A DNA stretch of 13,129 bases from Gracilaria vermiculophylla (taxonomy: Eukaryota; Rhodophyta; Florideophyceae; Gracilariales; Gracilariaceae), in assembly GCA_019155205.2 (NCBI GenBank), contig JAHNZQ020003149.1:780642-793770 (forward strand), given 5' to 3'. The notes beneath the pieces were generated by a model. It worked only from the letters and a program-made list of their open reading frames with translations. It did not search any database and was not told where the DNA came from. Below are positions 1 to 8,185 of the stretch, one piece after another. The translations under genes and the position numbers were made by a program. Position 1 is the first letter of the stretch; each line of letters starts with the position of its first letter.

Positions 1-90
1 TCCCCTGCGCCTCCCACCAACGACCCTTCCCCCGCTCGACAGCCCGCACACTCTGGCGCTCACCTACCGCTTCTCCTTTGACCTCCTGCG

Positions 91-153
<63 letters not shown>

Positions 154-299
154 CCCCCCCCCCCCCCCCCCCCCCCCACAATTCGCTTAAAAGCGACCCC
201 CCCCTCCCCTGCGCCTCCCACCAACGACCCTTCCCCCGCTCGACAGCCCGCACACTCTGGCGCTCACCTACCGCTTCTCCTTTGACCTCCTGCGCCCCC
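1..299. repeat. 204-base-period direct repeat flanking a poly-C tract
   Basis: Bases 1-95 are repeated without a mismatch at 205-299, an offset of 204. The first copy runs into a long C homopolymer. The second copy runs into the leader of the zinc-finger gene. Between the homopolymer and the second copy lies a perfect inverted repeat, TCGCTT-AA-AAGCGA (183-196). This is either a recent tandem duplication or an assembly product of a homopolymer that could not be read through. The first copy begins exactly at the window edge, so its left border is unknown. Confidence 0.9.
91..177. repeat. Poly-C / poly-G homopolymer tract
   Basis: There are 62 consecutive C (91-152), one G (153), then 24 more C (154-177). 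On the opposite strand this is a poly-G run able to form G-quadruplexes, and the C strand could form an i-motif. Read in the zinc-finger frame it would give polyproline, but there is no ATG upstream of it, so it is probably untranslated. Long homopolymers of this kind are error-prone in every sequencing chemistry, so the exact length should not be trusted. Confidence 0.9.
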
Positions 300-350
300 G
301 CTCACCCCCATCGCACCTCACCCCCCCACCTGTCCCCACCGTCGCCGTTG

Positions 351-388
351 CCGCCGCCGCCACCGCCGCCACCGCCGCCACCGCCGCC

Positions 389-438
<50 letters not shown>
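351..438. repeat. CCG/CCA trinucleotide microsatellite
   Basis: The tract is nearly pure (CCG)n with interspersed CCA triplets and lies directly upstream of the zinc-finger start codon. In the gene's frame it would encode proline only. Because the first ATG is downstream at 459, it is most simply a 5' leader repeat. An upstream non-AUG start or an unseen upstream exon would make it a polyproline N-terminus instead. The minus-strand polyglycine reading is a shadow. Confidence 0.85.
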
Positions 439-458
439 ACCCCCCTCGCACCCTCACG

Positions 459-962
459 ATGCAGCATGGCAAGCACCCCAAGAGTTCCACCTCCCGCTAC
501 TGGGACGACGTCATGTCAATCCCCGGTCCGCCGCGGTCGACTGGTCCCCCCCCCTCGTCCGCCCCCCCCGTCGGCTCGGCCTCTGGCTCGGCCTCCTCCG
601 CGCTGCCGCTCGCCGCCGCTGCCGCGCCCTACTATCTCCCCCCCCCGCAATTCCCCGCGCAGCTGCAGCCGCCCGCACCCAACGCCGCAAAACCGCCCAA
701 GCCGTCCGGCTCGTCGTCGCGCGCCCGCGCAGGCCGCCAGTTCAAGTGCGACGTTTGCAACTCGCTGTTTGAGCGACGTGGGCACCTTGAGGCGCACGTC
801 GAAACCGTGCATGAAGGCAAGCGCCCGCACCGCTGCCCGCACAACTGCGGCAAGGTGTTTGGCCACCGCTCTTCTCTCAGCCGACACGTCAAGAGTTCCC
901 ATCAGAACCCGACCACTCCGTCTGCCTCCAAGTCCAAATCCAAGAAGCATCACGGACCCTGA
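459..962 (+). CDS. Two-finger C2H2 zinc-finger protein (putative transcription factor)
   Basis: A 167-residue protein starting at the first ATG of the window. Residues 1-20 are polar. Residues 20-95 are a Pro/Ser/Ala-rich, probably disordered region with an alanine run. Two C2H2 fingers follow. Finger 1 has C97-x2-C100-x12-H113-x4-H118. A short linker ending in KRPHR resembles the usual TGEKP linker. Finger 2 has C126-x3-C130-x12-H143-x4-H148. The finger 2 cysteine pair is spaced by three residues rather than the commoner two or four. The tail is basic (Ser/Lys), like a nuclear localisation signal. Sequence-specific DNA binding in the nucleus is known for the family; the target is unknown. 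The frame stays open upstream through the CCG and poly-C tracts but holds no ATG there, which is why this start was chosen. A longer, proline-rich N-terminus from an upstream exon cannot be excluded. Confidence 0.8.
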   Translation: MQHGKHPKSSTSRYWDDVMSIPGPPRSTGPPPSSAPPVGSASGSASSALPLAAAAAPYYLPPPQFPAQLQPPAPNAAKPPKPSGSSSRARAGRQFKCDVCNSLFERRGHLEAHVETVHEGKRPHRCPHNCGKVFGHRSSLSRHVKSSHQNPTTPSASKSKSKKHHGP

Positions 963-1370
963 TCGTGCCGTTGCCGCCGCCGCCGCTGCCGCTGCCGCTG
1001 CTGTGCCTGCGTTCGGGAATGGACGTCTGAATCGCTGAACGCGCTGCTGCGCCTCCCCATCCCCTTTCGCCTTTCCCTTTTCCCCTCTCCCCTCTAACCC
1101 AACCGCCCCCCTTCTACCTGTTTGGTTTCTCGGTGCTAAATTCGTTGGGCGTGTATGTCCCTTCTCTACTCCTCACCCTCCACACCCTCTGTTTTCCCGT
1201 CTCTCTCTCCTCCACTTGCGCCACTTGCCCCACTTGCCTGCTCTACTTGTTGAGTGTTCGCCTTTTCGGCGCTGGTGCTGTGCTTGGCTCCCCTTTGATT
1301 GCCCACCTTGCGTTATGTGTAAATCACGCTGAACTGTACATTTGAACGGTGTGAAACCATCTTGTGCTTT
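963..1370 (+). other. Downstream flank / probable 3' UTR of the zinc-finger gene
   Basis: Pyrimidine-rich (C/T) sequence follows the TGA, including a short CCG/CTG-type repeat at about 968-1003 and CT-rich stretches at 1060-1110 and 1190-1220. I see no convincing coding sequence on either strand; the short open frames read as low-complexity Leu/Ser/Pro. No clear AATAAA-type polyadenylation signal stands out. Confidence 0.4.
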
Positions 1371-1662
1371 ACAGACGCCCCTTGTGCCTTTTGATCGTGC
1401 AGCCGCAGCAGACAAGCCTTCTCTCCCCTCTCCCTCCACGCGCGCGCGGCTCGCTACCGGCGCCTACTGTGTTTTCCGCACGCGCGCGCACCGGTACCTA
1501 TGGGCGCCGTCGCGGCGGGGTGCTGGTCGTGCGTGTCGAGCGACGCACCGTGCCGCGCTGCCGGCCGCTGTGCGTGCACGCGCGCACGCACGACGGGGCG
1601 CGGGCGGCGCTGTGGGACGCTCCGTGCGGCGCCAAGTGTGGCTGCGTGTGCTCTGCTGCACT

Positions 1663-1685
1663 GGGGGTGGGGGGGAGGGGGAGGG
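1663..1685 (+). other. Canonical G-quadruplex motif
   Basis: Four G-runs of 5, 7, 5 and 3 bases are separated by single-base loops (T, A, A). This fits the G3+N1-7 quadruplex rule, and single-base loops generally give very stable parallel quadruplexes. A second, weaker cluster of GGG runs separated by CGGC-type spacers lies at about 1762-1815. Whether either forms in the cell is not shown by sequence. Confidence 0.75.
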
Positions 1686-1740
1686 AGAAAAACTACGTAC
1701 GGCAGCGCGCCAGCTGTCAGACGAGGGCAGCGTGCCGCGA

Positions 1741-1756
1741 GCGCGCGCGCGCGCGC
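1741..1756. repeat. (GC)8 dinucleotide repeat, Z-DNA-prone
   Basis: Sixteen bases of pure alternating G and C. Alternating purine-pyrimidine GC tracts are the classical Z-DNA-forming sequence. It leads directly into the GGC/GGGC repeat block. Confidence 0.85.
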
Positions 1757-1878
1757 GGCGGCGGGCGGCGGGCGGCGGGCGGCAGGCAAGCGGGCGGGCG
1801 GCGGGCGGGCGGCGGCGGCGGCGGCGGCGACAGTGGCGGCGGCAGCGGCGGTGGCGGCGGCGGTGGCGGCGGCAGCAC
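1757..1878. repeat. Imperfect GGC/GGGC repeat block
   Basis: GGC and GGGC units with occasional GGCA, GGT and GACAGT interruptions run up to the GCACGCAGCGC at 1872. All forward frames give Gly, Ala or Arg runs. This is a microsatellite rather than a gene. Confidence 0.8.
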
Positions 1879-1927
1879 GCAGCGCTAAAAATATCAGCGA
1901 GCGAGCGGAGCGACGGCGGTGCCGTCG

Positions 1928-1943
1928 GCGCGCGCGCGCGCGC
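1928..1943. repeat. Second GC/CG dinucleotide repeat
   Basis: About 16 bases of alternating G and C, the second Z-DNA-prone tract within 190 bases of the first. Confidence 0.8.
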
Positions 1944-2700
1944 ACGCTCGCGCGGCTTGGCGCGGCGCGGAGAGCACGCGCCTGGCGAACGAAAGACGCC
2001 ACCTTAATGTCATGCTTTACATGTTTTATTGCTGCACCCTGTTGGCTCGCACGTGCGGCGGCGGCGGCCGAGTACCGGTGTCAGTGGCGGCGCGCCGCCT
2101 GACGCTGCCTACGTGGACGCCGCTGGTCACCGTCAACGCCGCTCGCGATCTAATTGCCGCCGCCGCCGCCGCCATCGCCGCTGCCGCCACAGGCTGCGGC
2201 GTGCCTTGCTGTGTTTTTCGCGCGCCGCTGCGCGCGCTGACTCCACCGCCAGGCGGCGGCGCGCGTGGCGTGCACAGTTGGGCGGCCCACCGCCTTGCGC
2301 GTTATGGACCGCTGTCAGCAGCACGAGCCTGGCAAACGCCAAACTGCCTGCACTTTAAAGCTGGCGGTAAGGTATCTCCGTCGCTGCGCCGCGGAAAACG
2401 GCGCGGCAACGCATGAACGTGTATCGCGTGCTCACGCACCGCGCAGCGTGCGTCCACCACGAATCCGTTGCGCATCGCGCGCTTCTCCCGCTTCCCACGC
2501 GAAGCGCGCGGGGAGAAAGTCACCCAACCGCGGGGGGAAGCACGCCACCACCACCCCGCCTGGGAAGCGGCTAAGTGCCGCCTCTGCAAACGGTGCCACG
2601 CTCCGGTGCTCACGACGAGAGCACAGTTTGGGCGCGCCTACTGTAAGACAGCTTCTGACATAACGATACGTGTTGTGCTTACTCGCCAACTCTCTCGCTA

Positions 2701-3741
2701 CTGTTCGCCAGTGTAATGGTCCACAACAAAAATTCAAGATGGTCCATTTACAGTAACCGCTTTTGTTGCGCTCTCGGCGACGTACAGCTCGGCGTCTCTG
2801 TCAACGTTGGCAACCCTTGTTTGCAGCGAGTAACCGACTGTGAGCACAGACTCCGCGTTGACGCAGGGCGCGTTTGTGAAAACGGCGCCGACGCATACGC
2901 CGCATCTCCTTTTCATCATGTCAAATGCTAGTCGGCGAGGTGCACACGCGCATCCCACTCACTACCTGTACAACATTGAGCGGTTGAGAGCTGGCTGCCG
3001 GAAACGACAACTTGTACATACCCCAAGTTGTGATGCTTTTCACCGAGCCATGTGTGAGCTTATTTGCCATTATTGCCCATGCGCGCCGCTCTAGAACAGC
3101 ATGACGTTTCCCGCATACCTTACAAAACACACACCGTACAACCATGCGACCCCACTTTTTCAATTGCTTTTGTGTACAACAGCAACCACGGCCTGCACTT
3201 CTTCTGCCAACCATTATGAGGGCCACGTTTGTTGGCGGTCTCCATCATGTCCCGAAACGCAAAAACATCAACACCCAGTCACCCCGAAACATCCGCCATC
3301 GGTACCACGCACGTTGTGTATCCAACGGAGAAGTTATTCTCACTTTAACCTTGCAACATCATCAGCACACAACTGTACTATGCAGTGTGTCGGTATCATT
3401 TCATTCCTACCGCCAAGATCATTGCCCCAAAAACAACTCTATTCACTCCCATGATTTTGCTCCCAGTGCGCACTTACGGTGTTGAACAACAGCGCAGCAT
3501 GAGTCATACCAAGGAATGCGTCGTTTTGTCGAGCCAAAACTGTTTGCACCGTTTCGAGTTGGTGCCAAATGACTTAAAATCCACAGCTATCTACTTCCAT
3601 TCGAACCTGCAGGCCAGTATAAACTCTTCCAATTGTCCAGTATGAGTGCGTTGTGGGTCGTACACCCAAGTTGAAGATAATTTGCTGAGAGAGATGGGCC
3701 ACGATACTGATGCTAGGCGCGTTACCATATTCACTGTGCAT
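2701..3741. other. Intergenic region of ordinary composition, no gene recognised
   Basis: Base composition becomes balanced here. Plus-strand open frames of about 117 and 113 codons (3101-3454 and 3144-3485) and a minus-strand frame of about 101 codons (2921-3226) exist. They overlap in different frames and are rich in His, Thr, Ser and Cys without a domain, a hydrophobic core pattern or a repeat. I treat them as chance. The right part probably includes upstream regulatory DNA of the cysteine-rich gene. Confidence 0.45.
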
Positions 3742-3804
3742 CGTCGTTCGCTCTTATGATTCTGCACCTCAGAATACTTAAGAAGAGCCCGTCGTTCGCC
3801 TCTT
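3742..3804 (+). promoter_or_regulatory. Short direct repeat upstream of the cysteine-rich gene (possible promoter element)
   Basis: CGTCGTTCGC occurs at 3742-3751 and again at 3790-3799, each followed by a TCTT-type pyrimidine stretch, 48 bases apart. They lie about 50-110 bases before the ATG at 3853. The pyrimidine-rich leader CTTTTCAACAACTTTTCC follows at 3806-3823. The repeat and its position are seen; a binding-site role is inference. Confidence 0.3.
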
Positions 3805-3852
3805 GCTTTTCAACAACTTTTCCATTCAACGCACGGTAAAGGCGGCTCAAGA

Positions 3853-5424
3853 ATGAACTCTCAAGCGTTTCTCTTGCTTCTCTTTGTTTTGTAAGTTTCA
3901 TTCTTTTCGGTTTCTGAATCGATCAACGCAAAGACCATCACTTCTGCTGCCAAAAATGGACATAAGAGGCCCATTAAAAAAGGAGGCGCTCCCATTTCCA
4001 AAAGAGTGAAGGAAGCCTACAAGAAACTCAGCAAGGAGAAGAAATCCCGTGCCACTAATCGTCAAGGTCTCAACTTTGATAGATGCGAGACCGACTTTGA
4101 TTGTCAGGGAGCAAGGACTTGCTACGGTATAGACTTATCGGGTAATGTGGGATTTTGTGGAATTTCTTTTCCAAATGAATGTATGTGCGTGAACGATGAC
4201 CCTTTTTGTGTGAGCACCAGCGACTGCAGCCCCGGAGAGGATTGCATTACCGAACTCTCTCCAGACTTTGATGTGTGTATAAGTAATCAAATTTGGCCAG
4301 TAGACGGATCCACAGAATCACAACCGTCAAATCCGTCGACCGGACTTCAAAATGATGAGAGGCCGGGATCAAGCGGGCTAGCTCTGGGCTACTGCACGTC
4401 AAATTCCGACTGCCAGGATCCTCTGAAGTGTTTTATGACCGACGTTGACGGATTTTATGTGGATTGCAACGTTGCTCTTGGAAGGGAATGCTTCTGTGAC
4501 TATGACTATGAGAACAGTGATTTCGATGGTACTTGCACATCTGCATCCCAATGCCTATCGGGAGAATACTGCGAGGACTGGGGTGAGGTCAAATATTGTA
4601 CTTCGGAAACGGCATACCAGGGATTCAATTTCGATTGGTGTTCTTCCTCTTCGGACTGCCGTGAAGCTCGAGAATGTTACAGTTACACCGATGAGGGACT
4701 ACTTGCCCCATGCACTGAGAGTGCCGCGAACTGCGTTTGTTTGCAAGAGGACATGATTTGTTCTGACCTCTACGAGTGCGCATATTGGGCAGAATCTTGC
4801 TATTATTTGGATGACATGGACCAGTCAGTATGCGTATCTGACGTGCAGCTATCGCAACAAAGAGCGCAGAACATGCAAGGAGCAATCAAGGGCTTAGAGT
4901 CGCAGCCACCTTCAGAATCGACCGGAGAGGAAACGAGCGATGAAAAGCAACCTCAAGAATCAAATCCAGCTGATTCGGACTCGGCAGCTGACGAAAGCAT
5001 GTCGAGCGGGCCACAAACACAATCTGCTAACCTCGATACTCCTGCAGCGGAAGCTTCTGCTGATGCAGCTTTGGAATCTTCCGAAGCTTCAGTGTGCATC
5101 GCTGTCCATTCGCTGACCGACCTCCAGCCGCATGAGCTTCTGTACGAAACTCACCGATCCGCTCGTGTGATGTGCGATGGCAACAATAGTTGTGCTACTG
5201 CAGGGCACATCGTTAAGTACCAAGGCACAGCGATGATGATGAAGAAATACTGCGCACTTGTGGGATGTAAATCAGAAATAATGAAGGTGAACAGCCCCCG
5301 CTACCGACGTGGAATGCAGTTGCCTTCGATGACGAAAGACTTGATGTTCACTGCCTTTGCCGCACGTTACGAAACCAGCACTGAAGAGAAACTGCTTGCT
5401 ACAGCTGTTCGCTTTGGTCTCTGA
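3853..5424 (+). CDS. Secreted three-module cysteine-rich protein, signal peptide interrupted by an in-frame stop
   Basis: Translation from ATG 3853 gives 13 residues ending in a leucine-rich core (QAFLLLLFVL), then TAA (3892-3894), then the same frame stays open to the TGA at 5422-5424. The residues after the stop (VSFFSVSESINA) complete what looks like one signal peptide. Counting codons from 3853, a Lys-rich segment spans about 29-70. Three modules of ten cysteines each follow: C78-C142, C181-C249 and C263-C327. Their shared spacing is C-x5-C-x5-C-x11-C-x6/7-C-x-C-x6/12-C-x5-C-x5/6-C-x8/10-C. Modules 1 and 3 open with QG-x-NFD. An acidic Ser/Glu/Pro/Ala linker spans 328-413. A C-terminal domain spans 414-523 with conserved-looking HELLYETHRSARV, SCATAGHIV and FTAFAARYET segments. 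Known: nothing enzymatic that I can name. Inferred: disulfide-rich extracellular or wall protein, of a type I associate with red algae. The stop may be a nonsense mutation, a base error or part of an intron. A downstream start would lose secretion. Confidence 0.7.
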
Positions 5425-7715
5425 ATGATCAGTTCATGGCCGTCCGTTGTTCTACTACAAATGGATGCATACCTCTTCCAGTTACATGAATCATTTCTTG
5501 ACATATTGTTGCGGGTATTATTTCTCATTCCTTGACACTACTCTGAGACGATGCAATGCGAGAGACAGAGTGGATAGAAACCCTTTCGATTAGAATATAA
5601 TCCTGACTATCATTGAATGATAGTAAGAGTCCCAGAGCAACAACAGATAATATAAAAATTCAGAGTTGTTATTCACATAGACTCTTTTATTTGGTTATGA
5701 TCTTCTTGCACTAAAACATGTTTCAATAACCTTACTTTTCTTTCACTCCAAAAACCTGGTTTTCGTTTTTCTTCTTTGCAGTGCATTGAATAATGTGTTT
5801 GCATCAGTTGTCCACTCTTTGTTGTGTTTAACATTAGAGAGTTTACGCAAGCAGGACCTCGCATACTTAGCGCTTAGGTTGTGAGATCACAAGACAGTAT
5901 TTCAAGTGAAAAGTAACTAGAAATATTCATTTAAGCACTACTGTTCTCGTTTAAGATATGAGTATTATCTGCGATGAGTATTGTTGTTTTTTCACAATAA
6001 ATCAGTTCTCGCTTGGAGAGCGTTTAAGTGAGATGTGAGATGGCTTGCTTGGCGGTTGTGGCTTAAAACTGCAACGTGTAAGTCGTTTCACGACATTCTA
6101 AGCGCAAGCGAAAAGTTCGGACGTTGCGTGAACTCTCTATTGTCATAGAAACATGTTGGACTCAAATGAAGGCAATTTATGAGTCAGATGACTACGCCCT
6201 ACGAATGATTGGTATTGAAGATTCTTAGAGCGATTTCTAGTGAGGCGCCGGAAAACCCGACGGCAAATCTTGTCCTATTCCGCTGTGCGTTTACATGGGG
6301 TGTACAAAGCACTGCGTGTTCTCACAAGCACTTGAGCAAGCGAATACATTACTAAAGGGTGGCATGTTCATCTTCAGTCTACTTCTACGCTAAGAAATAT
6401 TCAAGTGGAGCGAAAAATCAAGAAGATTTTACTGAGAACCAGAAAAAAATTTCAAATAACTTCGATGAACAGAATAAAATAAATTATACTGCTGATCTAG
6501 AGTTGAAAGTGTAAAGTAATAAGTTTTCCAGCATTTTCCAAAATAGAGAGGATGCGCCCTTTACAAAGACTTCTATTAAGCAATCCAAAGTATTAAAAAT
6601 CCGTCTTCATCATATATTTTTAACAAAATCTACCAAATAGTTTTTCAAAGTTCCCTGTTGTAAAGATTTACATTTGTAACGAGTCTCTTAAAAAAAGTTT
6701 TTTTGTGTCTACGGAACTTCCACATCTTCTGGAATGTATGCACCAAGCCCATTACGCTTCTTGATAACATTTTAAGAATATACAACTAGCCACAGTCTAA
6801 ACAATGCGTGCTACTCACACCAAAAGGTGCTCCAATACAGGAACCCTGTATCATGGAATTCAATCGATAAAAAATGTAAAAGGCTGAATGTTGGCTTTTT
6901 CATCCTAAACCTTGAGCCACCAACAATTTGATATAAGTTTATAAGCTACTTTAAAACTTTTTGAAAGTATTTTTAACTGTACTGAGTGCGTTCACGAAAG
7001 CTATTCAGAGGAGAAACTATAACCAGGTCTACTTTGACAAAACTGCACTTTGAGTTTTATACGTAAGAATAAATATAACATGAACGAAAAACGTGAACGA
7101 CCTCTACAGGAAATCAACTACGATATAAATGGATCATCATATAGAAAATCCTTTACAGTTTTTATGTTTAAAAAAATGAAAGGAAGCATGAACAATAAAT
7201 ACAAAAACTATCCTTTTCATTACATGACTTACAACAATAAAGCAGTTTAATTAATTAAGTTAAACGTTTTCGTGTATTTATATTAAGTACATGAACAAAA
7301 GAACTAAATGTCTGCCATTTAAAAAACAACATTTTTTAAAACATGATTTGGCCAAGATGAAATGAATAGAGTAGGTAGACGGTATGTTGAATAAAACTTT
7401 TTTCTTTGCCTCGGTTAATCGAGAGAACCACGCTATTACATAGACTTTAGATTATACCCCTCGGAAAAATTTAGAACATATTTGTAAGTTTTGCAGCACA
7501 GCAGGCGGAGCTAGACAGCTTTCAGACATTTTTAGTGACGTCGATGAGCTATTTTTCGAAGTCACACTAAGTAAACCACGACGTAGACAATATCTAACAT
7601 GACCTTCTAAAACATTAAAGAAAAACCTGTAAATACTATTTTACACATTTTCCTCTACGGACTATTGACGTCCTCATCAATGGTATTGCGGTAAAATTTC
7701 TGCTTGACGAATATA
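5425..7715. other. AT-rich intergenic stretch without recognisable genes
   Basis: The DNA is visibly AT-rich with stops in all frames. Minor open frames at 5673-5864 (-) and 7050-7250 (+) have AT-driven Lys/Asn/Tyr/Phe composition and no domain. An AATAAA hexamer at 5996-6001 is some 570 bases after the cysteine-rich gene and may be coincidental. The 3' LTR of the minus-strand retroelement would be expected just left of 7716. A purine-rich minus-strand tract at about 7397-7410 could be a polypurine tract, but I found no TG...CA-bounded terminal repeat with a second copy. Confidence 0.5.
5606..5624. repeat. 19-base perfect palindrome (1-base centre)
   Basis: ACTATCATT-G-AATGATAGT is a perfect inverted repeat with a single central base, about 180 bases after the stop codon of the cysteine-rich gene. 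It could form a small hairpin in a 3' UTR or be a binding site; no function is shown. Confidence 0.6.
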
Positions 7716-7899
7716 TTACTTCCATTTTCCAGTATCGGTTCCATCTTTGTCAGCAAACGATTTCTTGCTTGACCACTTAGCATCATGAGTGGGCTCTCCT
7801 TTCATAACTGCCAGAAACTGATATCCTCTTCTTCTTTTCTTGTGCTTGAGAATATTTCCAACTTCATGCTCTTCTCCTTCTTTCCAGTTTACTTCACGA
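7716..7899 (-). pseudogene. Retrotransposon chromodomain remnant
   Basis: One uninterrupted frame reads VNWKEGEEHEVGNILKHKKR then RRGYQFLAVMKGEPTHDAKW, ending in TAA (7718-7716). Aromatic and hydrophobic positions plus G-x-x-x-H/D-x-x-W match the chromodomain pattern: V-x-x-I-L-x-H-[KR], then Y-x-x-hydrophobic-V-x-W/M-K-G, then T-[HW]-[ED]-x-x-W. In chromoviruses this domain is thought to steer integration to particular chromatin. It is too short for ordinary gene callers. This is the best evidence for the lineage of the element. Confidence 0.7.
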
Positions 7900-8185
7900 T
7901 TTGGAAAGGCTGCAATTTTCTGGCACTTAGTTTATCAGATACTTGAGACTCCGCACAAGCATCCTTGAACAAAGGCCTGTGGAGCCAAAAGCTTCCTCCA
8001 ACTTCGTAATTAGGAACCCGATACTTCATTGAAGAATACGTGCTTTGACCAGCTTTGCATTTTTTTAAGGGTTATGTGCTTCTTCAACCGAGTCTTTCAG
8101 CTTTTCCTCGAATTTTTCCACGTTTTGCACTGGTATCTCTTTTCCAGAAAGCATTTGAAGCGGAGACTTCGGTACCATCTAAAAT
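7900..8185 (-). pseudogene. Retrotransposon integrase C-terminal region remnant
   Basis: After a second frameshift near 8165, SGKEIPVQNVEKFEEKLKDS continues the integrase in another frame, then a stop and a frame change near 8070. KYRVPNYEVGGSFWLHRPLF and KDACAESQVSDKLSARKLQP follow, resembling the integrase SH3-like part before the chromodomain. The usual HPVVHV-type segment that joins this to the chromodomain is not visible, so an internal deletion near 7890-7910 is likely. Confidence 0.65.

Larger units (their letters stand above)
1371..2700. other. Extremely GC-rich, CpG-rich low-complexity region without a supported gene
   Basis: The stretch is dominated by GC, GGC and GCGC repeats. Several long open frames exist on both strands, but they overlap one another and encode mostly Arg/Ala/Gly or Ala/Pro runs. 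That is expected in GC-rich DNA, where stop codons are rare. None shows a domain, a signal peptide or balanced composition. A promoter-like CpG island is possible but no gene start was recognised beside it. Repeat and quadruplex motifs inside are listed separately. Confidence 0.6.

Noticed and set aside
78..458. Polyproline N-terminal extension of the zinc-finger protein
   Set aside because: It depends on a TTG start and crosses an unreliable C homopolymer; no ATG exists before 459.
302..490. Minus-strand polyglycine protein
   Set aside because: It is only the reverse reading of the CCG repeat.
1342..2663. Many overlapping long open frames on both strands in the GC-rich block
   Set aside because: They are mutually overlapping and Arg/Ala/Gly-rich with no domain; open frames are expected where stops are rare.
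3101..3485. Two overlapping plus-strand frames of about 115 codons
   Set aside because: They have His/Thr/Ser/Cys-rich composition, no motif, and two frames equally open over the same bases.
7050..7250. 66-codon plus-strand frame
   Set aside because: Lys/Asn/Tyr/Met composition is what AT-rich DNA gives by chance; there is no domain or context.
7260..7715. Possible 3' LTR of the minus-strand retroelement
   Set aside because: No second copy and no clear TG...CA borders were found by eye; a self-alignment of the window would be decisive.
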